NCBI RefSeq assembly: GCF_004216565.1
Contig: NZ_SGWV01000011.1
Span: 62,001-126,000, forward strand
From: Sphaerotilus mobilis
Lineage (GTDB): Bacteria > Pseudomonadota > Gammaproteobacteria > Burkholderiales > Burkholderiaceae_C
Direction of reading: 5' to 3'
DNA length: 64,000 nucleotides
Made by a program: the position numbers and the translations under genes. Numbering within the stretch: position 1 is the first letter of the stretch; the number at the start of each line of letters is the position of its first letter. Positions 62,951-64,000 of this stretch are shown piece after piece. A model generated the notes under the pieces. It was not told the origin of the DNA. It searched no databases and saw only the letters and a list, made by a program, of their open reading frames with translations.

Positions 62951-63826
62951 ATGTCCATCTCCGATCTGACCGCCGCTCCGGACCTGTCGCTCGACGCCCA
63001 GGCGCGTGAGTTCACCTTTGACAGCCGGGATTTCCAGCGCGTGCGCGAACTGATCCACCAGCGCGCCGGCATCAGCCTGCACGAGCACAAGCAGGCGATG
63101 GTCTACAGCCGCCTGTCGCGCCGCTTGCGCGAGACCGGCCACCGCAGCTTCTCGTCCTACCTGCAATGGCTCGAAGCTGCGGCGGGCGACAGCGGTGACC
63201 GCGAATGGCAGCAGTTCGTCAACTGCCTGACCACCAACCTGACGTCCTTCTTCCGCGAGGAACACCATTTCCCGGTGCTGACCGAGGTGCTGCGCAACCT
63301 GGCTGGCCCGGGCGGGCGCACGCCGATCCGCATCTGGTGCAGTGCGGCCTCGACCGGCGAGGAGCCCTATTCGATCGCGATGTGCGTGCTGGAGGCGCTG
63401 GGCAACAACCCGGCGGTCAGCATCATGGCCAGCGACATCGACACCCAGGTGCTGACGACGGCGCAGCGTGGCGTCTACGCCCACGACGCACGTGGCCTGA
63501 GTCCGGAGCGCCTCAAGCGCCACTTCATGCGCGGCACCGGCAACAACGCCGGCTACATCCGCGTGCGACCCGAGTTGAACAAGCTGATCGACTTCCGCCC
63601 CTTCAACCTGATGAGCCCGAACTGGGCGCTGGGCGAGCCCTACGACATCGTGTTCTGCCGCAACGTGATGATCTATTTCGACGCCCCGACCCAGCGCCGC
63701 GTGCTTGAACGCATGCATGCGGTGATGAAGCCACGCGGCCACCTGTTTGTCGGCCATTCCGAGAACTTCACCGACTCGCGCGACCTGTTCCAGCTGCGCG
63801 GCAAGACGGTCTATCAGAGGGCCTGA
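62951..63826 (+). CDS. cheR: Chemotaxis protein methyltransferase CheR
   Basis: This 291-aa enzyme methylates glutamates of chemoreceptors with S-adenosylmethionine. It has an N-terminal helical domain (about 22-95) and a SAM-binding domain with IWCSAASTGEEPYSIAM (about 127-143), ASDIDTQVL, NLTSFFREEHHF and CRNVMIYF. ATG 62951 is chosen by homology. It is followed 5 bp later by cheD, starting a chemotaxis cluster. Confidence 0.96.
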   Translation: MSISDLTAAPDLSLDAQAREFTFDSRDFQRVRELIHQRAGISLHEHKQAMVYSRLSRRLRETGHRSFSSYLQWLEAAAGDSGDREWQQFVNCLTTNLTSFFREEHHFPVLTEVLRNLAGPGGRTPIRIWCSAASTGEEPYSIAMCVLEALGNNPAVSIMASDIDTQVLTTAQRGVYAHDARGLSPERLKRHFMRGTGNNAGYIRVRPELNKLIDFRPFNLMSPNWALGEPYDIVFCRNVMIYFDAPTQRRVLERMHAVMKPRGHLFVGHSENFTDSRDLFQLRGKTVYQRA

Positions 63827-63831
63827 GCACC

Positions 63832-64000
63832 ATGGCTTCACTCGCCGGCGCCTCGTTCGCCACACCCCATCCTCCTTTTGTCGCAGGGCCTTCGATGAGC
63901 AACTTTTCCGCCCCGGCTCGCCCCTCGCCGCCCCGCAGCAGCCGCATCGAGCAGCTGCGCCACCAGTCTCGCAAGCCAGGCGAGGCGTCGTTCTTCTTCT
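63832..64000 (+). CDS. cheD: Probable chemoreceptor deamidase CheD (N-terminus only)
   Basis: A frame open from ATG 63832 (or ATG 63895) continues past the window end. The visible 56 residues are Pro/Ser-rich and end in RKPGEASFFF, which fits the stretch before the CheD catalytic fold. Position directly after cheR supports the call, but the catalytic cysteine and histidine lie outside. Confidence 0.6.
   Translation, partial: MASLAGASFATPHPPFVAGPSMSNFSAPARPSPPRSSRIEQLRHQSRKPGEASFFF

Overview
The window reads as a chromosomal segment of a high-GC betaproteobacterium of the order Burkholderiales. I infer a Leptothrix/Sphaerotilus/Rubrivivax-like genus from three things: the house-keeping gene orders (rpsP-rimM-trmD-rplS; hda-HAD-pcnB-folK; serS-ispH-fkpB-radC), the glucokinase/RpiR fusion, and strong GC bias at third codon positions. 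No IS element, integrase, prophage or CRISPR array was seen. Gene density is high and almost every long open frame opposite a real gene is a GC-rich shadow.

Region 1 (1-2647) holds a LysR regulator cut by the window edge and the divergent methylmalonate-semialdehyde dehydrogenase gene mmsA. It is closed by a strong two-way hairpin.

Region 2 (about 2668-22405) is the special part: a 20-kb alpha-glucan island. A glucokinase-RpiR fusion is divergent from an aglEFGAK-type alpha-glucoside ABC transporter operon. That operon carries two tandem GH13 alpha-glucosidases inside it and a third GH13 enzyme after the ATPase. The series continues with amylosucrase (sucrose to glucan), glycogen branching enzyme, and a 1198-aa protein that resembles the alpha/beta subunits of animal glycogen phosphorylase kinase along nearly its whole length. 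Together the genes can import alpha-glucosides, release glucose and phosphorylate it, and also build branched glucan from sucrose. The intergenic region upstream of aglE carries two HexR-like TGTA/TACA palindromes and other dyads, suggesting control by the RpiR half of the kinase and possibly by a LacI-type factor.

Region 3 (22513-34929) is mixed metabolism: a dienelactone hydrolase, a Gfo/Idh/MocA oxidoreductase, glutathione-dependent formaldehyde detoxification (adhC-fghA), an ammonium transporter overlapped by an unknown gene, a zinc-ribbon NUDIX protein, cysM, tRNA-Leu(CAA), a rhomboid protease, a degenerate HtrA-like protein, an SDR-type epimerase and a 2Fe-2S reductase.

Region 4 (34930-53373) is core: rpsT divergent from murJ, sirB1, an AI-2E family transporter, hda, an HAD phosphatase, pcnB, folK, a DUF47/Pit phosphate uptake pair, the rpsP-rimM-trmD-rplS operon with long leaders, a CoA-type NUDIX hydrolase, a CobD/CbiB-like membrane protein, DUF599, pirin, a LysR regulator coupled to gluQ, and an FKBP.

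Region 5 (53510-64000) contains katG, tRNA-Ser(CGA) beside serS, ispH-fkpB, radC-Smr, a truncated hemoglobin, flhG coupled to a GGDEF protein, and the start of a chemotaxis cluster (cheR, cheD).
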